Below are positions 1-9,602 of a DNA stretch of 64,000 nt, piece by piece; positions within the stretch are counted from its first letter, which is position 1, and the number at the start of each line of letters is the position of its first letter. The position numbers were made by a program, and so were the translations under genes. Below the pieces are notes generated by a model. That model ran no database searches. It was not told where the DNA came from and saw nothing but the letters and a program-made list of their open reading frames with translations. The stretch is from Hydrogenophaga sp. Lineage in GTDB: Bacteria; Pseudomonadota; Gammaproteobacteria; Burkholderiales; Burkholderiaceae_C. The stretch is from positions 281,520 to 345,519 of the forward strand of contig NZ_JAHCKL010000003.1 of assembly GCF_026125785.1 (NCBI RefSeq). The letters are read 5' to 3'.

Positions 1-987
1 TTCCACGCTGCCGCCAGGTTGCAAGATTTCGTAAGGACTCATGGTCGCATCGCCCACGAAGATGAGCTTGTAGTCCTTGTTGTACTTGCGGATGATGTCC
101 CAGGTCGGGAACTTCTCCGCGTAGCGGCGGCGGTTGTTCTTCCACATGAAGTCGTAGACGCAGTTGTGAAAGTAATAGAACTCCAGGTGCTTGAACTCGC
201 TCTTCACCGCCGAAAACAGTTCTTCCACCCGCTGTATGTGTTCGTCCATCGTGCCGCCCACGTCCATGAGCAGCAGCACCTTCACGTTGTTGTGCCGCTC
301 CGGGATCATGCGGATGTCCAGGTAGCCGGCATTCGCCGCGGTGGAGCGGATGGTGTCGGGCAGGTCGAGTTCCAGGTCGTTGCCTTCGCGCGCGAACTTG
401 CGCAGGCGCCGCAGCGCCACCTTGATGTTGCGCGTGCCCAGTTCCTGCGTGTCGTCGTAGTCGCGGTAGGCGCGCTGCTCCCACACCTTCACGGCGGTCT
501 TGCCGCCGCCCTTGCCGCCAATGCGTATGCCCTGCGGGTTCACGCCGCCGTTGCCAAAAGGTGAGGTGCCGCCGGTGCCGATCCATTTGCTGCCACCCTC
601 GTGCCGCTCCTTCTGCTCCTCCAGGCGCTTGCGCAAGGTATCCATGAGCTCGTCCCAGTCCATCTTCGGCGCATTCGCCTTCTGCTCTTCGGAGAGGATG
701 CGCTCCATCTCCTGGCGCAGCCAGTCGGCCGGGATCGGCTTGGTGAAATCCGCGATCATCTCCACGCCCTTGAAGTAGGCGGCGAAGGCACGGTCGAACT
801 TGTCGTAGTGCTTCTCGTCCTTCACCAGCGCGGCGCGCGCCAGGAAGTAGAAGTCGTCCATGGAACAGGCGTCCGGGTTGCGCGGCCCGACCACGTCGGC
901 CTGCAGCGCTTCCAGCAGCACCAGGTATTCCTTGACCGAAACCGGCAGCTTGGCCGAGCGCAGGGTGTAGAAGAAGTCGATCAGCAT
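1..987 (-). CDS. VWA domain protein, CoxE-like MoxR partner (partial, C-terminus outside window)
   Basis: Only the first 329 codons are visible; the reading frame is open to the window edge. The start ATG is complementary to 985-987. The N-terminal part is helical, followed by a Gly-rich stretch and then a von Willebrand A-type domain whose metal-ion site reads DVGGTMD at about residue 242. Proteins of this kind work with MoxR AAA+ ATPases in chaperone-like maturation of other proteins or cofactors; the client here is unknown. It is the third gene of a minus-strand operon behind the MoxR ATPase and a GNAT protein, which supports the pairing. The MIDAS has Gly where many VWA domains have Ser (DxSxS), as is common in the CoxE-like branch. 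Confidence 0.85.
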   Translation of the reverse strand, partial: MLIDFFYTLRSAKLPVSVKEYLVLLEALQADVVGPRNPDACSMDDFYFLARAALVKDEKHYDKFDRAFAAYFKGVEMIADFTKPIPADWLRQEMERILSEEQKANAPKMDWDELMDTLRKRLEEQKERHEGGSKWIGTGGTSPFGNGGVNPQGIRIGGKGGGKTAVKVWEQRAYRDYDDTQELGTRNIKVALRRLRKFAREGNDLELDLPDTIRSTAANAGYLDIRMIPERHNNVKVLLLMDVGGTMDEHIQRVEELFSAVKSEFKHLEFYYFHNCVYDFMWKNNRRRYAEKFPTWDIIRKYNKDYKLIFVGDATMSPYEILQPGGSVE

Positions 988-1016
988 GGCGATCTCCCAG
1001 TGCCCATGTCCATCAT

Positions 1017-1610
1017 TCAGCCGTGGCGGCCGCGCAGGTACAGCAACTGCGCGCGGGCCTCGGGCCATTCGCCCGCCCGCATGCTGTACATCACGGTGTC
1101 GCGGATGGTGCCGTCGCGCCGCAGGGCGTGGCCGCGGATGACGCCATCCTTGCGGGCGCCCAGGCGCTCGATGGCCTGCTGCGAGGCGAAGTTGAAATTG
1201 TCCGTGCGCCAGCCGACCACGTGGCAGCCCAGGGTGTCGAAGGCATGGCCCATCATCAGCAGCTTGCAGGTGGTGTTGACGTGGGTGCGCTGCGCGCTTT
1301 TTGCGTACCAGGTGTAGCCAATTTCCACCCGCTTCACGGCCGGCAGGATGTCGTGGTAGCTGGTGGAGCCCAGGACGCGACCGGAGGACTCCGCGATGAC
1401 CGCAAAAGCGAAGCGGTGGCCTTCGGCGCGCATCTGCAGCGCGCTCTCGATATAGGCGCGGGTCTGGTCGGGCTCGGGCACGGAGGTGATGCGCAGCCGC
1501 CACAGTTCGCCATCAGCGGCGGCCGCGGCCAGCCCTGGCTCATGCGCCAGTTCCAAGGGCTCAAGGCGCACGCCAAGGTCGCGCAGCGTCACCGGGGTCA
1601 CGAAGCTCAT
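1017..1610 (-). CDS. GNAT family N-acetyltransferase (RimJ/RimL type)
   Basis: 197 residues. The segments EIGYTWYAKSAQRTHVN and the following helix with A-F-D-T-L, then VVGWRTDNFNFASQQAIERLGA, match the acetyl-CoA binding core of RimJ/RimL-like GNAT enzymes. Such enzymes acetylate protein N-termini or small amines; the substrate cannot be read from sequence. The start ATG overlaps the TGA of the upstream MoxR gene (ATGA at 1607-1610), so translation is probably coupled. It lies between the MoxR ATPase and its VWA partner, an unusual insertion that might mean the acetylase acts on, or merely travels with, this module. Confidence 0.85.
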   Translation of the reverse strand: MSFVTPVTLRDLGVRLEPLELAHEPGLAAAAADGELWRLRITSVPEPDQTRAYIESALQMRAEGHRFAFAVIAESSGRVLGSTSYHDILPAVKRVEIGYTWYAKSAQRTHVNTTCKLLMMGHAFDTLGCHVVGWRTDNFNFASQQAIERLGARKDGVIRGHALRRDGTIRDTVMYSMRAGEWPEARAQLLYLRGRHG

Positions 1611-2461
1611 CGGTTCCTCTGGTTCATGAACACCAGCTTCTCGAACAGCGTGGTGTCCTGCTCGTTCTTGAGCAACGCGCCCACCAGCGGCGGCACGCTG
1701 ACCTTGCTGTCCGCACTCTGCAGCGCTTCCAGCGGAATGTCTTCCGCCATCAGCAGCTTGAGCCAGTCCAGCAGTTCCGAGGTGCTGGGCTTCTTCTTCA
1801 GCCCGGGCAGGTTGCGCACGTCGTAGAAGGTCTTCATGGCCGCGGCCAGCAGCTCCTTCTTGAGCTTGGGGAAGTGCACGTCCACGATGCGCTGCATGGT
1901 CTCGGCGTCGGGGAACTTGATGTAGTGGAAGAAGCAGCGGCGCAGGAAGGCGTCGGGCAACTCCTTTTCGTTGTTCGACGTGATGAACACCAGCGGCCGG
2001 TGCTTCGCACGGATCAGCTCGCGCGTCTCGTAGCAGTAGAACTCCATGCGGTCGAGTTCGCGCAGGAGGTCGTTGGGGAACTCGATGTCGGCCTTGTCGA
2101 TCTCGTCGATCAGCAGCGCCACCGGCCGGTCGGCCGTGAAGGCCTGCCACAGCACGCCCTTGACGATGTAGTTCCGGATGTCCTTGACGCGCTCGGCGCT
2201 GTCGTGCTCGGCCAGTTGCGAGTCGCGCAGCCGGCTCACGGCGTCGTACTCGTACAGGCCCTGCTGGGCTTTGGTGGTGCTCTTGATGTGCCACTGCAGC
2301 AGCGGCATGTCCAGCGCCTGTGCAACCTCTTCGGCCAGCATGGTCTTGCCGGTGCCGGGCTCTCCCTTGACCAGCAGCGGGCGCTGCAAAGTGATCGCGG
2401 CGTTGACCGCCAGCATCAGATCCTGGGTAGCGACGTAGTTCTGGGAGCCTTGGAATTTCAT
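1607..2461 (-). CDS. MoxR family AAA+ ATPase
   Basis: 284 residues. Walker A is GEPGTGKT (33-40), Walker B LLIDE (about 116-120) followed by IDKAD, sensor 1 is TSNNEKELPD (161-170), and an Arg pair follows at 174-175. Length and order fit the MoxR group of AAA+ ATPases, which assist assembly or metal insertion of partner proteins together with VWA proteins. It is the first gene of the minus-strand operon with the GNAT protein and the VWA protein and is divergent from the cytochrome c gene. The exact client is unknown; CoxD/CoxE-like maturation is only an analogy. Confidence 0.92.
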   Translation of the reverse strand: MKFQGSQNYVATQDLMLAVNAAITLQRPLLVKGEPGTGKTMLAEEVAQALDMPLLQWHIKSTTKAQQGLYEYDAVSRLRDSQLAEHDSAERVKDIRNYIVKGVLWQAFTADRPVALLIDEIDKADIEFPNDLLRELDRMEFYCYETRELIRAKHRPLVFITSNNEKELPDAFLRRCFFHYIKFPDAETMQRIVDVHFPKLKKELLAAAMKTFYDVRNLPGLKKKPSTSELLDWLKLLMAEDIPLEALQSADSKVSVPPLVGALLKNEQDTTLFEKLVFMNQRNR

Positions 2462-2522
2462 GGGCGCGGCAATATGCAGTGGTTGGCAGGTCGGGATACG
2501 GGGGGTGGTTGAGCCCAGTCTA

Positions 2523-2528
2523 TATAAT
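2523..2528 (+). promoter_or_regulatory. probable -10 box of the cytochrome c promoter
   Basis: A perfect TATAAT lies 45 bases upstream of the cytochrome c start in the short divergent region between this gene and the MoxR operon. No good -35 is seen at 16-18 bases, so this is a tentative sigma-70 promoter. Confidence 0.4.
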
Positions 2529-2573
2529 CACCGGTTGATTTTCCCCAGCCGTTCCATTCATTGTGCTTGCAAA

Positions 2574-3245
2574 ATGATTCAAACGTTGTCCACGATCGCC
2601 CGTACCCTTGTCGCCGCTGCGACGTTCTCCGCCGTGGCCATTTCCGCACAGGCCCAGGGCGTGACGGGTGATGTGCAGGCCGGCCAGAAGAAGGCCGAGA
2701 TGTGCATCGGCTGCCACGGCATTCCCGGTTACCAGAACGCCTTCCCCGAAATCCACAAGGTGCCCATGATCTCGGGCCAGTCCGGCGCCTACATCTCCGC
2801 CGCGCTGCACGCCTACAAGAAGGGCGACCGCAAGCACCCCACGATGCGTGGCATCGCGGGCTCGCTCAGCGATCAGGACATGGCGGACCTGGCGGCGTTC
2901 TATGCGTCACAAGGCGCTGGCAAGACGGCCGCCGAAACACCCCGCACCGCCGGCACCGCCGCCGCCGCGCTGATCGAGAAGGGGGCCTGTGCCTCTTGCC
3001 ACGGCGCCAACTTCAGCAAGCCCATCGACCCCAGCTATCCCAAGATCGGTGGCCAGCACGCCGACTACCTGTTTGTCGCGCTCAAGTCCTACACCGTCGA
3101 GGGCAACAACATGATCGGCCGCTCCAATGGCGTCATGGCGGGCATCGCCAAGCAATTCACCCACGCCGAGATGCGCGAGATCGCCAAGTACCTGTCCACG
3201 GTCGATGGCGAACTCAAGGTCGTGCCCCAGTCGCGTTTCCGCTGA
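2574..3245 (+). CDS. diheme cytochrome c, c4-like
   Basis: 223 residues. A Sec signal peptide with a hydrophobic core ends near AQA-QG (about 26-29), so the protein is periplasmic. Two haem-binding CxxCH motifs, CIGCH (44-48) and CASCH (139-143), sit in two similar halves separated by an Ala/Thr-rich linker, the layout of c4-type dihaem cytochromes that carry electrons to terminal oxidases. Each half has a Met downstream that could be the sixth haem ligand. Start at ATG 2574 gives the signal peptide directly; an in-frame longer version adds only implausible sequence. Stands alone, bounded downstream by a strong terminator. Confidence 0.9.
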   Translation: MIQTLSTIARTLVAAATFSAVAISAQAQGVTGDVQAGQKKAEMCIGCHGIPGYQNAFPEIHKVPMISGQSGAYISAALHAYKKGDRKHPTMRGIAGSLSDQDMADLAAFYASQGAGKTAAETPRTAGTAAAALIEKGACASCHGANFSKPIDPSYPKIGGQHADYLFVALKSYTVEGNNMIGRSNGVMAGIAKQFTHAEMREIAKYLSTVDGELKVVPQSRFR

Positions 3246-3266
3246 TCCGCGCCATGCTCACCCGCA

Positions 3267-3290
3267 GAAAGCCGTCGCAAGACGGCTTTT
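3267..3290 (+). terminator. intrinsic terminator after cytochrome c gene
   Basis: A 9-bp perfect stem AAAGCCGTC / GACGGCTTT with a GCAA tetraloop is followed by a T run. The flanking A and T tracts make it usable from both sides, fitting the convergent DUF1841 gene whose stop lies about 20 bases on. Confidence 0.85.
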
Positions 3291-3309
3291 CTGTTTGGGC
3301 CCCCAGGCT

Positions 3310-3744
3310 TCAGTCGCGCGTGGCCCGCCGCCGGACGGCGTCGATGTAGGCCTGTCCATCGGGCGGACGTCCGGCGCGCTGGCTCTCCCAGAGCATGCGG
3401 CCCAGGCACTCCATCACCTCATGGTGCGCCGCATGCAGGTCACCGCGCCGCGCTGCCAGCAATTCCACCGCCTGCCGTATGCCCGGCGGCTGGTCGATGC
3501 TGCACTGCTCGCTGATGGACAGGTGCATGGACAGATGCAGAAACGGGTTCTCGCGCCCGGCATCGGCCTGGGCCAGCCGCGCCAGGGCGCCGTCCAGGTC
3601 GGACAGTTCTTCGTGGTATTCGGGATGTTCGCCGATCCATTGCCCGGCGAGGACCTCGATCGCCTCCATGGGTTGCTGCTGCAGGCGTTTCGTGTGGACC
3701 GAGCAGAAAAAACGGCGGACGTCGGCTTGGGAGGGGTTGAACAT
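3310..3744 (-). CDS. DUF1841 family protein
   Basis: 144 residues starting MFNPSQADVRRFF and ending in a conserved-looking block with HEVMECLGRMLWESQRAGRPPDG, the hallmark of the DUF1841 family of beta- and gammaproteobacteria. The family has no established function. The protein is acidic-helical with several His residues (HLSMHLS, HAAHHE) that could bind metal, but this is inference. ATG at 3742-3744 is chosen because it begins the conserved part; an upstream in-frame extension has no family resemblance. It is convergent with the cytochrome c gene and divergent from the thiolase gene. Confidence 0.8.
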   Translation of the reverse strand: MFNPSQADVRRFFCSVHTKRLQQQPMEAIEVLAGQWIGEHPEYHEELSDLDGALARLAQADAGRENPFLHLSMHLSISEQCSIDQPPGIRQAVELLAARRGDLHAAHHEVMECLGRMLWESQRAGRPPDGQAYIDAVRRRATRD

Positions 3745-3820
3745 CGTGCCTGGATTGTCCTCCACGCGAGACCCCCAACGGGTTTGGGTACAGTGCGGGG
3801 TTGACCCGAGGAACCCAACC

Positions 3821-5026
<1,206 letters not shown>

Positions 5027-5037
5027 GGGTGGGGAGG

Positions 5038-5124
5038 GGCTTCGACAGGCTCAGCCCGAACGGGGGGGACTCAGCCCGAACGGGGGGTGACTCAGCCCGA
5101 ATGGGGGTGACTCTGCCCGAGCGG
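5038..5124. repeat. TTCGACAGGCTCAGCCCGAACGG-type repeat with degenerate tandem tail
   Basis: One copy of the dispersed element (GGCTTCGACAGGCTCAGC, then CCGAACGG) is followed by three decaying copies of a CTCAGCCCGAACGG unit at a spacing of about 18-20 bases. The same element is massively expanded at 44690-45460 and occurs singly at 63905-63932. Confidence 0.85.
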
Positions 5125-5203
5125 AAGTTGGCTCAGTCTGGAGGGTGGGCCCACGTGAAGGAGCGGGCTCGGTTGGGGCGGCTTTGAGGTTCGGTGTGGG
5201 GTG

Positions 5204-5842
5204 TTACAGCCGCCAAGCCGGCAACTGCCAGTTGCGCCACAGGGCCAGGCCGCGCAGGCCGGCGGTGAAGACCACGCAGGCCACCAGGGACGCCCAGCCC
5301 GGTGCCTGCAGTTCCCACAGGCCGACGTACAGCCAGCCGCCGGCGAATGCGCAGACGGCGTAGGGTCGGTGGTCTCGGAAGGCGGTGGGGATTTCGTTGC
5401 AGACCACGTCGCGCAGCACGCCGCCGAACACGCCGGTGATCAGACCCATGAGCACGGCCACCAGCGCCGGCATGTCCAGCAGCAGCGCCTGGTGGACGCC
5501 CGTGGCGGTGAACAGGCCCAGGCCGAGTGCGTCGGGCCATTGGATGGCGCGCTCGGTCAGCTTTACGTGCCGACCGCGCAGGAACAGCATGGCCAGCAGG
5601 CACAGCCCCAGCACGCCCCAGAGCAGCTCGACGTGGCGCACCCAGAAGAAGGGGCGTTGATCGAGCAACAGGTCGCGCAGGGTGCCGCCGCCAAACGCGG
5701 CGAGAAAGCCGACCACTGCGACACCCACCGCGTCGAGCCGTGTGCGCGCTCCCATGAGGATGCCGGAGAGGGCGAATGCGGCGGTGGCGGCGAGTTCCAC
5801 CAGCAGGCGCACGGTTTCGCCCCAGAACTGAACGTTGTGCAT
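5204..5842 (-). CDS. TRIC-type trimeric intracellular cation channel family protein (YadS/UPF0126)
   Basis: 212 residues forming about seven hydrophobic helices in two similar halves. The family signature is present twice: FGGGTLRDLLL and FGGVLRDVVC, both preceded by a helix with F-A-L-S-G / F-T-A-T-G motifs. Bacterial members are homotrimeric potassium-permeable channels of the inner membrane. Start ATG at 5840-5842 gives MHNVQFWGE before the first membrane segment; a longer in-frame start would only add a polar stretch. Divergent from the TauE/SafE gene. Confidence 0.9.
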   Translation of the reverse strand: MHNVQFWGETVRLLVELAATAAFALSGILMGARTRLDAVGVAVVGFLAAFGGGTLRDLLLDQRPFFWVRHVELLWGVLGLCLLAMLFLRGRHVKLTERAIQWPDALGLGLFTATGVHQALLLDMPALVAVLMGLITGVFGGVLRDVVCNEIPTAFRDHRPYAVCAFAGGWLYVGLWELQAPGWASLVACVVFTAGLRGLALWRNWQLPAWRL

Positions 5843-5895
5843 GGGCGGATTGTCGCGTTTCAGGTGCCCACTGCGGAACGGCGACAATCCCAGGC

Positions 5896-6657
5896 TTGAA
5901 CTTCCCTCTCATCACCGATCCCCATTTCTACGCCGTCGCGGTGCCTGCCGTGCTCTTGCTGGGCATCAGCAAGAGCGGCTTTGGCGCCGGCTTCGGCTCG
6001 CTGGCCGTGCCGCTGATGGCTCTGGCGGTCAGCGTGCCGCAGGCTGCCGCCATCCTCATGCCGGTGCTGCTGCTCATGGACGTGCTGGGCATGGCGGCGT
6101 TCCGCAAGAGTGTGGACCGTCGCCTGCTGTGGTTCCTGTTGCCTTCGGGGCTGGCAGGCATCGTGATCGGAACGCTGCTCTTCAAGTTGCTCGACGCCCG
6201 TGTGGTGGCAGGCATCGTGGGCGTGTTCACGCTGCTTTTCCTGGCCCAGCGCCTGCTGTTTCCGCCACGGCCTGACAGCCCCCCACCGCCGCGGTGGATG
6301 GGTTCGTTGCTCAGCGCCACCTCCGGCTTTACCAGCTTCATCGCGCATGCGGGGGGGCCGCCCATCAACGCCTATGTGATCCCGTTGCGGCTGTCTCCGC
6401 TGCTGTTCACAGGCACCATGGCGTACTTCTTTTTCTTCATCAATCTGGCCAAGTGGGTGCCCTATGCCTGGCTGGGCCTGCTGGATCTGCGCAACATGAC
6501 CACCTCGCTGGTGCTGCTGCCGTTGGCGCCCGTGGGCGTGTGGATCGGTGTGAGGATCGCGCACCGCATCCAGCCCTCTTTGTTCTACAAGATGGTCTAT
6601 ACCGGTATGTTCCTGACCGGCTGCAAATTGGTGTGGGACGCGGTGGCGATACCATAG
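5896..6657 (+). CDS. TauE/SafE family sulfite exporter-like permease
   Basis: About 253 residues, with seven to eight hydrophobic segments. The N-terminal GISKSGFGAGFGSLAVPLMAL and the second-half FTSFIAHAGGPPINAYV are the paired TauE/SafE motifs. The family exports or imports sulfur-containing anions such as sulfoacetate or sulfite; the substrate here is not determinable. No ATG fits: the proposed TTG at 5896 puts a short polar lead before the first helix, while more upstream starts would run into the divergent channel gene. Confidence 0.85.
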   Translation: MNFPLITDPHFYAVAVPAVLLLGISKSGFGAGFGSLAVPLMALAVSVPQAAAILMPVLLLMDVLGMAAFRKSVDRRLLWFLLPSGLAGIVIGTLLFKLLDARVVAGIVGVFTLLFLAQRLLFPPRPDSPPPPRWMGSLLSATSGFTSFIAHAGGPPINAYVIPLRLSPLLFTGTMAYFFFFINLAKWVPYAWLGLLDLRNMTTSLVLLPLAPVGVWIGVRIAHRIQPSLFYKMVYTGMFLTGCKLVWDAVAIP

Positions 6658-6723
6658 GGTTCCTTCCGCCCTCCCCGCCGCAACGTTCGGATGGGGGTCT
6701 ACACACTCGCCAAGGAGCTTCAC

Positions 6724-7341
6724 ATGCCCATCGTGGTGGTTGCCAATCCCAAAGGAGGCGTGGGCAAGTCCACGCTGTCGACCAATGTCGCCGGCTACTT
6801 TGCCCGCCAGGGACATTCGGTCATGCTCGGCGATGCCGACCGGCAGCAGTCGTCGGCCCTCTGGCTCAAGCTGCGACCACCGCAGGCACGACCGATCCAG
6901 ACCTGGGAGGTGTCCGAGGACCAGGTGGGGCGGCCCCCGAAGGATGTGACCCATGTGGTGCTGGACACGCCGGCAGGCCTGCATGGCGCCCGCCTCAAGG
7001 ACGTGCTGCGCGTGGCGGACAAGGTGCTGGTGCCGCTGCAGCCCAGCCTGTTCGACATGTACGCGACCCGCGCCTTCCTGGATGAGCTGGCCGAGTCCAG
7101 CCGGGCCAGCAAGCTGCAGGTGGGGCTGGTGGGTATGCGCGTGGACATGCGCACCATTTCGGCGGACAAGCTGCGCGAGTTCGTGACGGGACTGGGGCTG
7201 CCGGTGCTGGGTGCCTTGCGTGACACGCAGAACTATGTGCATCTCGCCGCGCGAGGTCTCACGCTCTTCGACGTCACGCCCGGCCGCCTGCAGAAGGACC
7301 TCGCCCAGTGGCAGGGCATCTGCGAGTGGCTGGACCGGTGA
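6724..7341 (+). CDS. ParA family ATPase (orphan)
   Basis: 205 residues. Deviant Walker A NPKGGVGKST (8-17) and Walker A' in VVLDTPAG define a ParA/MinD-type ATPase that positions cargo on nucleoid or membrane. It has no adjacent parB, parS-like site or chemotaxis cluster, so the cargo is unknown. ATG at 6724 is preceded by AAGGAGC at a good distance; an upstream in-frame ATG has no ribosome binding site. The stop overlaps the GTG start of the MaoC gene. Confidence 0.88.
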   Translation: MPIVVVANPKGGVGKSTLSTNVAGYFARQGHSVMLGDADRQQSSALWLKLRPPQARPIQTWEVSEDQVGRPPKDVTHVVLDTPAGLHGARLKDVLRVADKVLVPLQPSLFDMYATRAFLDELAESSRASKLQVGLVGMRVDMRTISADKLREFVTGLGLPVLGALRDTQNYVHLAARGLTLFDVTPGRLQKDLAQWQGICEWLDR

Positions 7342-7796
7342 GGGTCTTCGAGTCGCTGGCCGAACTGGCGGCCTGCCTGGGCCAGGAAGACGTGGCCACG
7401 AGCGACTGGGTGAGCATCACCCAGGAGCAGGTCAACCGCTTCGCCGAGGCCACCGGCGACCACCAGTGGATCCATGTGGACGTGGAGCGGGCCAGGGCAG
7501 GGCCTTTCGGGGGGCCGATCGCGCATGGGTTTCTGACACTGTCCCTGCTGCCGGTGTTTCTCGAGTCCGCATTGGACATCCGCGGCGTGCGCATGGGGGT
7601 GAACTACGGGCTCAACCGTGTGCGTTTCACCGCGCCGGTTCCGGTGGGCAGCCGCCTGCGCGCGCACCTGACGCTGCAGGCCATCGAATCCATCGAACGC
7701 GACGGGCGGCAGTTGACGTGGCTGGTGCGGGTGGAGCGCGAGGGCGCCGAGCGGCCTGTGTGCGTGGCCGAGTCGCTGGTGCGGCTTTATCCCTGA
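7338..7796 (+). CDS. MaoC/hotdog enoyl-CoA hydratase-like protein
   Basis: 152 residues. The hydratase-2 type motif FAEATGDHQWIHVDVERA followed by PFGGPIAHGFLTLS contains the Asp and His used for water addition to enoyl-CoA. The GTG start at 7338 overlaps the parA stop (GTGA), giving translational coupling. Single-domain bacterial hydratases of this size supply (R)-3-hydroxyacyl-CoA or take part in fatty acid turnover. Its 3' end overlaps by 10 bases the 3' end of the convergent small gene. Confidence 0.85.
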   Translation: MRVFESLAELAACLGQEDVATSDWVSITQEQVNRFAEATGDHQWIHVDVERARAGPFGGPIAHGFLTLSLLPVFLESALDIRGVRMGVNYGLNRVRFTAPVPVGSRLRAHLTLQAIESIERDGRQLTWLVRVEREGAERPVCVAESLVRLYP

Positions 7797-8107
7797 GTGG
7801 CCTGGCGCGATGGCGTCTGGTGTTTGATGCGCACCAGTTGCTTGGGCTCAAGCCATCCTTCGAAACACTGGATGAGGTCGTTGATGCGTTCGGCCGCGAT
7901 CGACTGGTCGTGCTGCTGCGAGATCACCTGGAAGGCGTCGTTGCGCAGCAGCCAGAGTTCCTGAGGGCTGCGTGCCTGGTCGATGCGGGAGCGCAGCCGT
8001 TGCGCGGTCTGGCTCGTGCAGTCCGCGACGCTGTGCACCAGCTGTTGGCGGATCATGGCCAGGTCTTTCAGACTGGCGGTGCGGGGTGGGCGCTGATGCG
8101 GCGCCAT
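7787..8107 (-). CDS. conserved-looking small helical protein, function unknown
   Basis: 106 residues if started at the ATG complementary to 8105-8107. The protein is almost entirely amphipathic helix, with a segment rich in Gln, Arg and hydrophobic residues reminiscent of phasin-like proteins (LAMIRQQLVHSV, TAQRLRSRIDQAR), but no family is recognised with certainty. A longer version using GTG or TTG codons just upstream is possible. It is convergent with the MaoC gene and shares 10 bases with it. Confidence 0.5.
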   Translation of the reverse strand: MAPHQRPPRTASLKDLAMIRQQLVHSVADCTSQTAQRLRSRIDQARSPQELWLLRNDAFQVISQQHDQSIAAERINDLIQCFEGWLEPKQLVRIKHQTPSRQATQG

Positions 8108-8291
8108 GTTCACCCCGAAGATCCGGGCAAGGGAAGAAATCAATTCGGTCTCCGGGCAGCCCGTGGATGGGCGAAAGGCTGGACCGACCCGATCCGGGAT
8201 CACCGGCCGAGCCTGTAACAGGCTGCAAGCGTGATGTTCCGCGTTTCCCATGGCTTGTGAAGACGGGCGTCCCGCACCCGCGTGACCTGCA

Positions 8292-8765
8292 TCACGGAAC
8301 TGCCCGGGAAAATCGCTGCTGGCGCCAGGCTTCGTACACCGTGACCGCCACCGCGTTGGACAGGTTGAGGCTGCGCTGGCCTTCGAGCATGGGCAGCCGC
8401 AGCCGCTGCTCCGGTGGGAAAGCGGCGCGCACGTCTTCCGGCAGTCCCCGGGACTCGGAGCCGAACACCAGCCAATCGCCCGCCGCAAAGGGGTTGTCGA
8501 ACACGCTGTGGCTGCCGCGCGTGGTGAAGGCAAACAGTCTTTGCGGGTCCGGCGCCGCCGTCGCCAGAAAGCTCGCCCAGTCGGCGTGGCGGTGCACGTC
8601 GGCGTACTCGTGGTAATCGAGCCCGGCGCGTCGCATCAGCCGGTCTTCCATGGAGAAACCCAGGGGCTCGATCAGGTGCAGGCTGCAGCCGGTGTTCGCG
8701 CACAGGCGAATCACATTGCCCGTGTTGGGCGGAATCTCTGGGGCGACGAGGACGACGTGGAACAT
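8292..8765 (-). CDS. trmL: tRNA (cytidine(34)-2'-O)-methyltransferase
   Basis: 157 residues, the usual size for TrmL. It has the SPOUT trefoil-knot features: N-terminal APEIPPNTGNVIRLCANTG, FGSESRGLP in the middle and LPMLEGQRSLNLSNAVAV near the end, which form the SAM pocket. TrmL methylates the wobble nucleotide of tRNA-Leu isoacceptors. Start ATG at 8763-8765 gives the canonical MFHVVLV. It is a stand-alone gene downstream of comF-like sequence on the same strand. Confidence 0.93.
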   Translation of the reverse strand: MFHVVLVAPEIPPNTGNVIRLCANTGCSLHLIEPLGFSMEDRLMRRAGLDYHEYADVHRHADWASFLATAAPDPQRLFAFTTRGSHSVFDNPFAAGDWLVFGSESRGLPEDVRAAFPPEQRLRLPMLEGQRSLNLSNAVAVTVYEAWRQQRFSRAVP

Positions 8766-8835
8766 GGTGCTGGCGTTGAGGTGGGCTGGGACTGTACCGC
8801 GAGCCCATCTCGCCGGGCAGGTTGCGGGGCCTGCG

Positions 8836-9564
8836 TTACCCGGTTCTGGCAAACACCATCGCGCTCACGCGCGATGCGCCCGCCTGCAGCAGCGCCTGCG
8901 CGGCCGCGTCCAGCGTCGCGCCGGTGGTGCTGACGTCGTCCATCAGCAGCACATGCTGCCCCCGTATCTGCGGCGTCCGCCGTGGGTGCGCGGCGAACAC
9001 GCCGTCCAGGTTGCGCAGACGCTGCTCGCGGGTGAGGCTGTGCTGATCGGGTGTTTCGCGCAGCCGCACCAGGGCATCGGCGCACGCCTGCGCGGGCAGG
9101 GGCAACCCCATGTGCCGCCCTTGCCGGCGCACCGCCTTGGCCAGTTCCCAAGCTTGGTTATGGCCTCGCCGGGCCAGACGCGATGCGGTAAGCGGTACCG
9201 GCACCATGAGTGCGCACCGGCCCAGCAGATCGCGCGCCCGCTCCTGACCCAGCATTTCTCGCGCGAAGACCCGGGCCCAGCCAGGCTCACCCTGGAACTT
9301 GAAGCGCGCGATCAGGCGGTCCCAGGGATAGGCGTAGTCCACGCTGGCCACGCAGGCGTGAACCGCCGACGGGTGCGCGCGTGTGAGGCAGGCGCCACAC
9401 GCCGGCATGTCGTCGGCCATGGGCGCGGCACAGGTGGTGCATCGTCCCTGGGCACCCGCGAAGCAGCGGGCGCAGCCCACGCAGACCGGTTGGGCCGGCC
9501 AGGCGCCACACACCTGGCAGATGCCAGGCAACCGATCCATCCATGCGCGCCATATGCTGAACAT
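8836..9564 (-). CDS. ComF family phosphoribosyltransferase-like protein
   Basis: 242 residues. An N-terminal Cys-rich part with four or more CxxC pairs (CQVC, CVGC, CTTC, CGAC) forms a zinc-ribbon region. The C-terminal half is a PRTase-type fold with the PRPP loop VLLMDDVSTTGATLD and the block PVPLTASRLARRGHNQA. ComF-like proteins are needed for DNA uptake in competent bacteria and may act on single strands in the cytoplasm. Start ATG at 9562-9564 is preferred; a start eight codons on is also possible. Divergent from the BioC-like gene. Confidence 0.88.
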   Translation of the reverse strand: MFSIWRAWMDRLPGICQVCGAWPAQPVCVGCARCFAGAQGRCTTCAAPMADDMPACGACLTRAHPSAVHACVASVDYAYPWDRLIARFKFQGEPGWARVFAREMLGQERARDLLGRCALMVPVPLTASRLARRGHNQAWELAKAVRRQGRHMGLPLPAQACADALVRLRETPDQHSLTREQRLRNLDGVFAAHPRRTPQIRGQHVLLMDDVSTTGATLDAAAQALLQAGASRVSAMVFARTG

Positions 9565-9602
9565 GGGGCCAATATACTGGGACGCTTTCCGCCCCCTGCC
9601 GC

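Noticed and set aside
5133-5915. A 260-codon minus-strand frame overlapping the TRIC-channel gene
   Set aside because: It is an out-of-frame Arg/Ala-rich reading; the 212-residue channel protein has clear helices and repeated family motifs.
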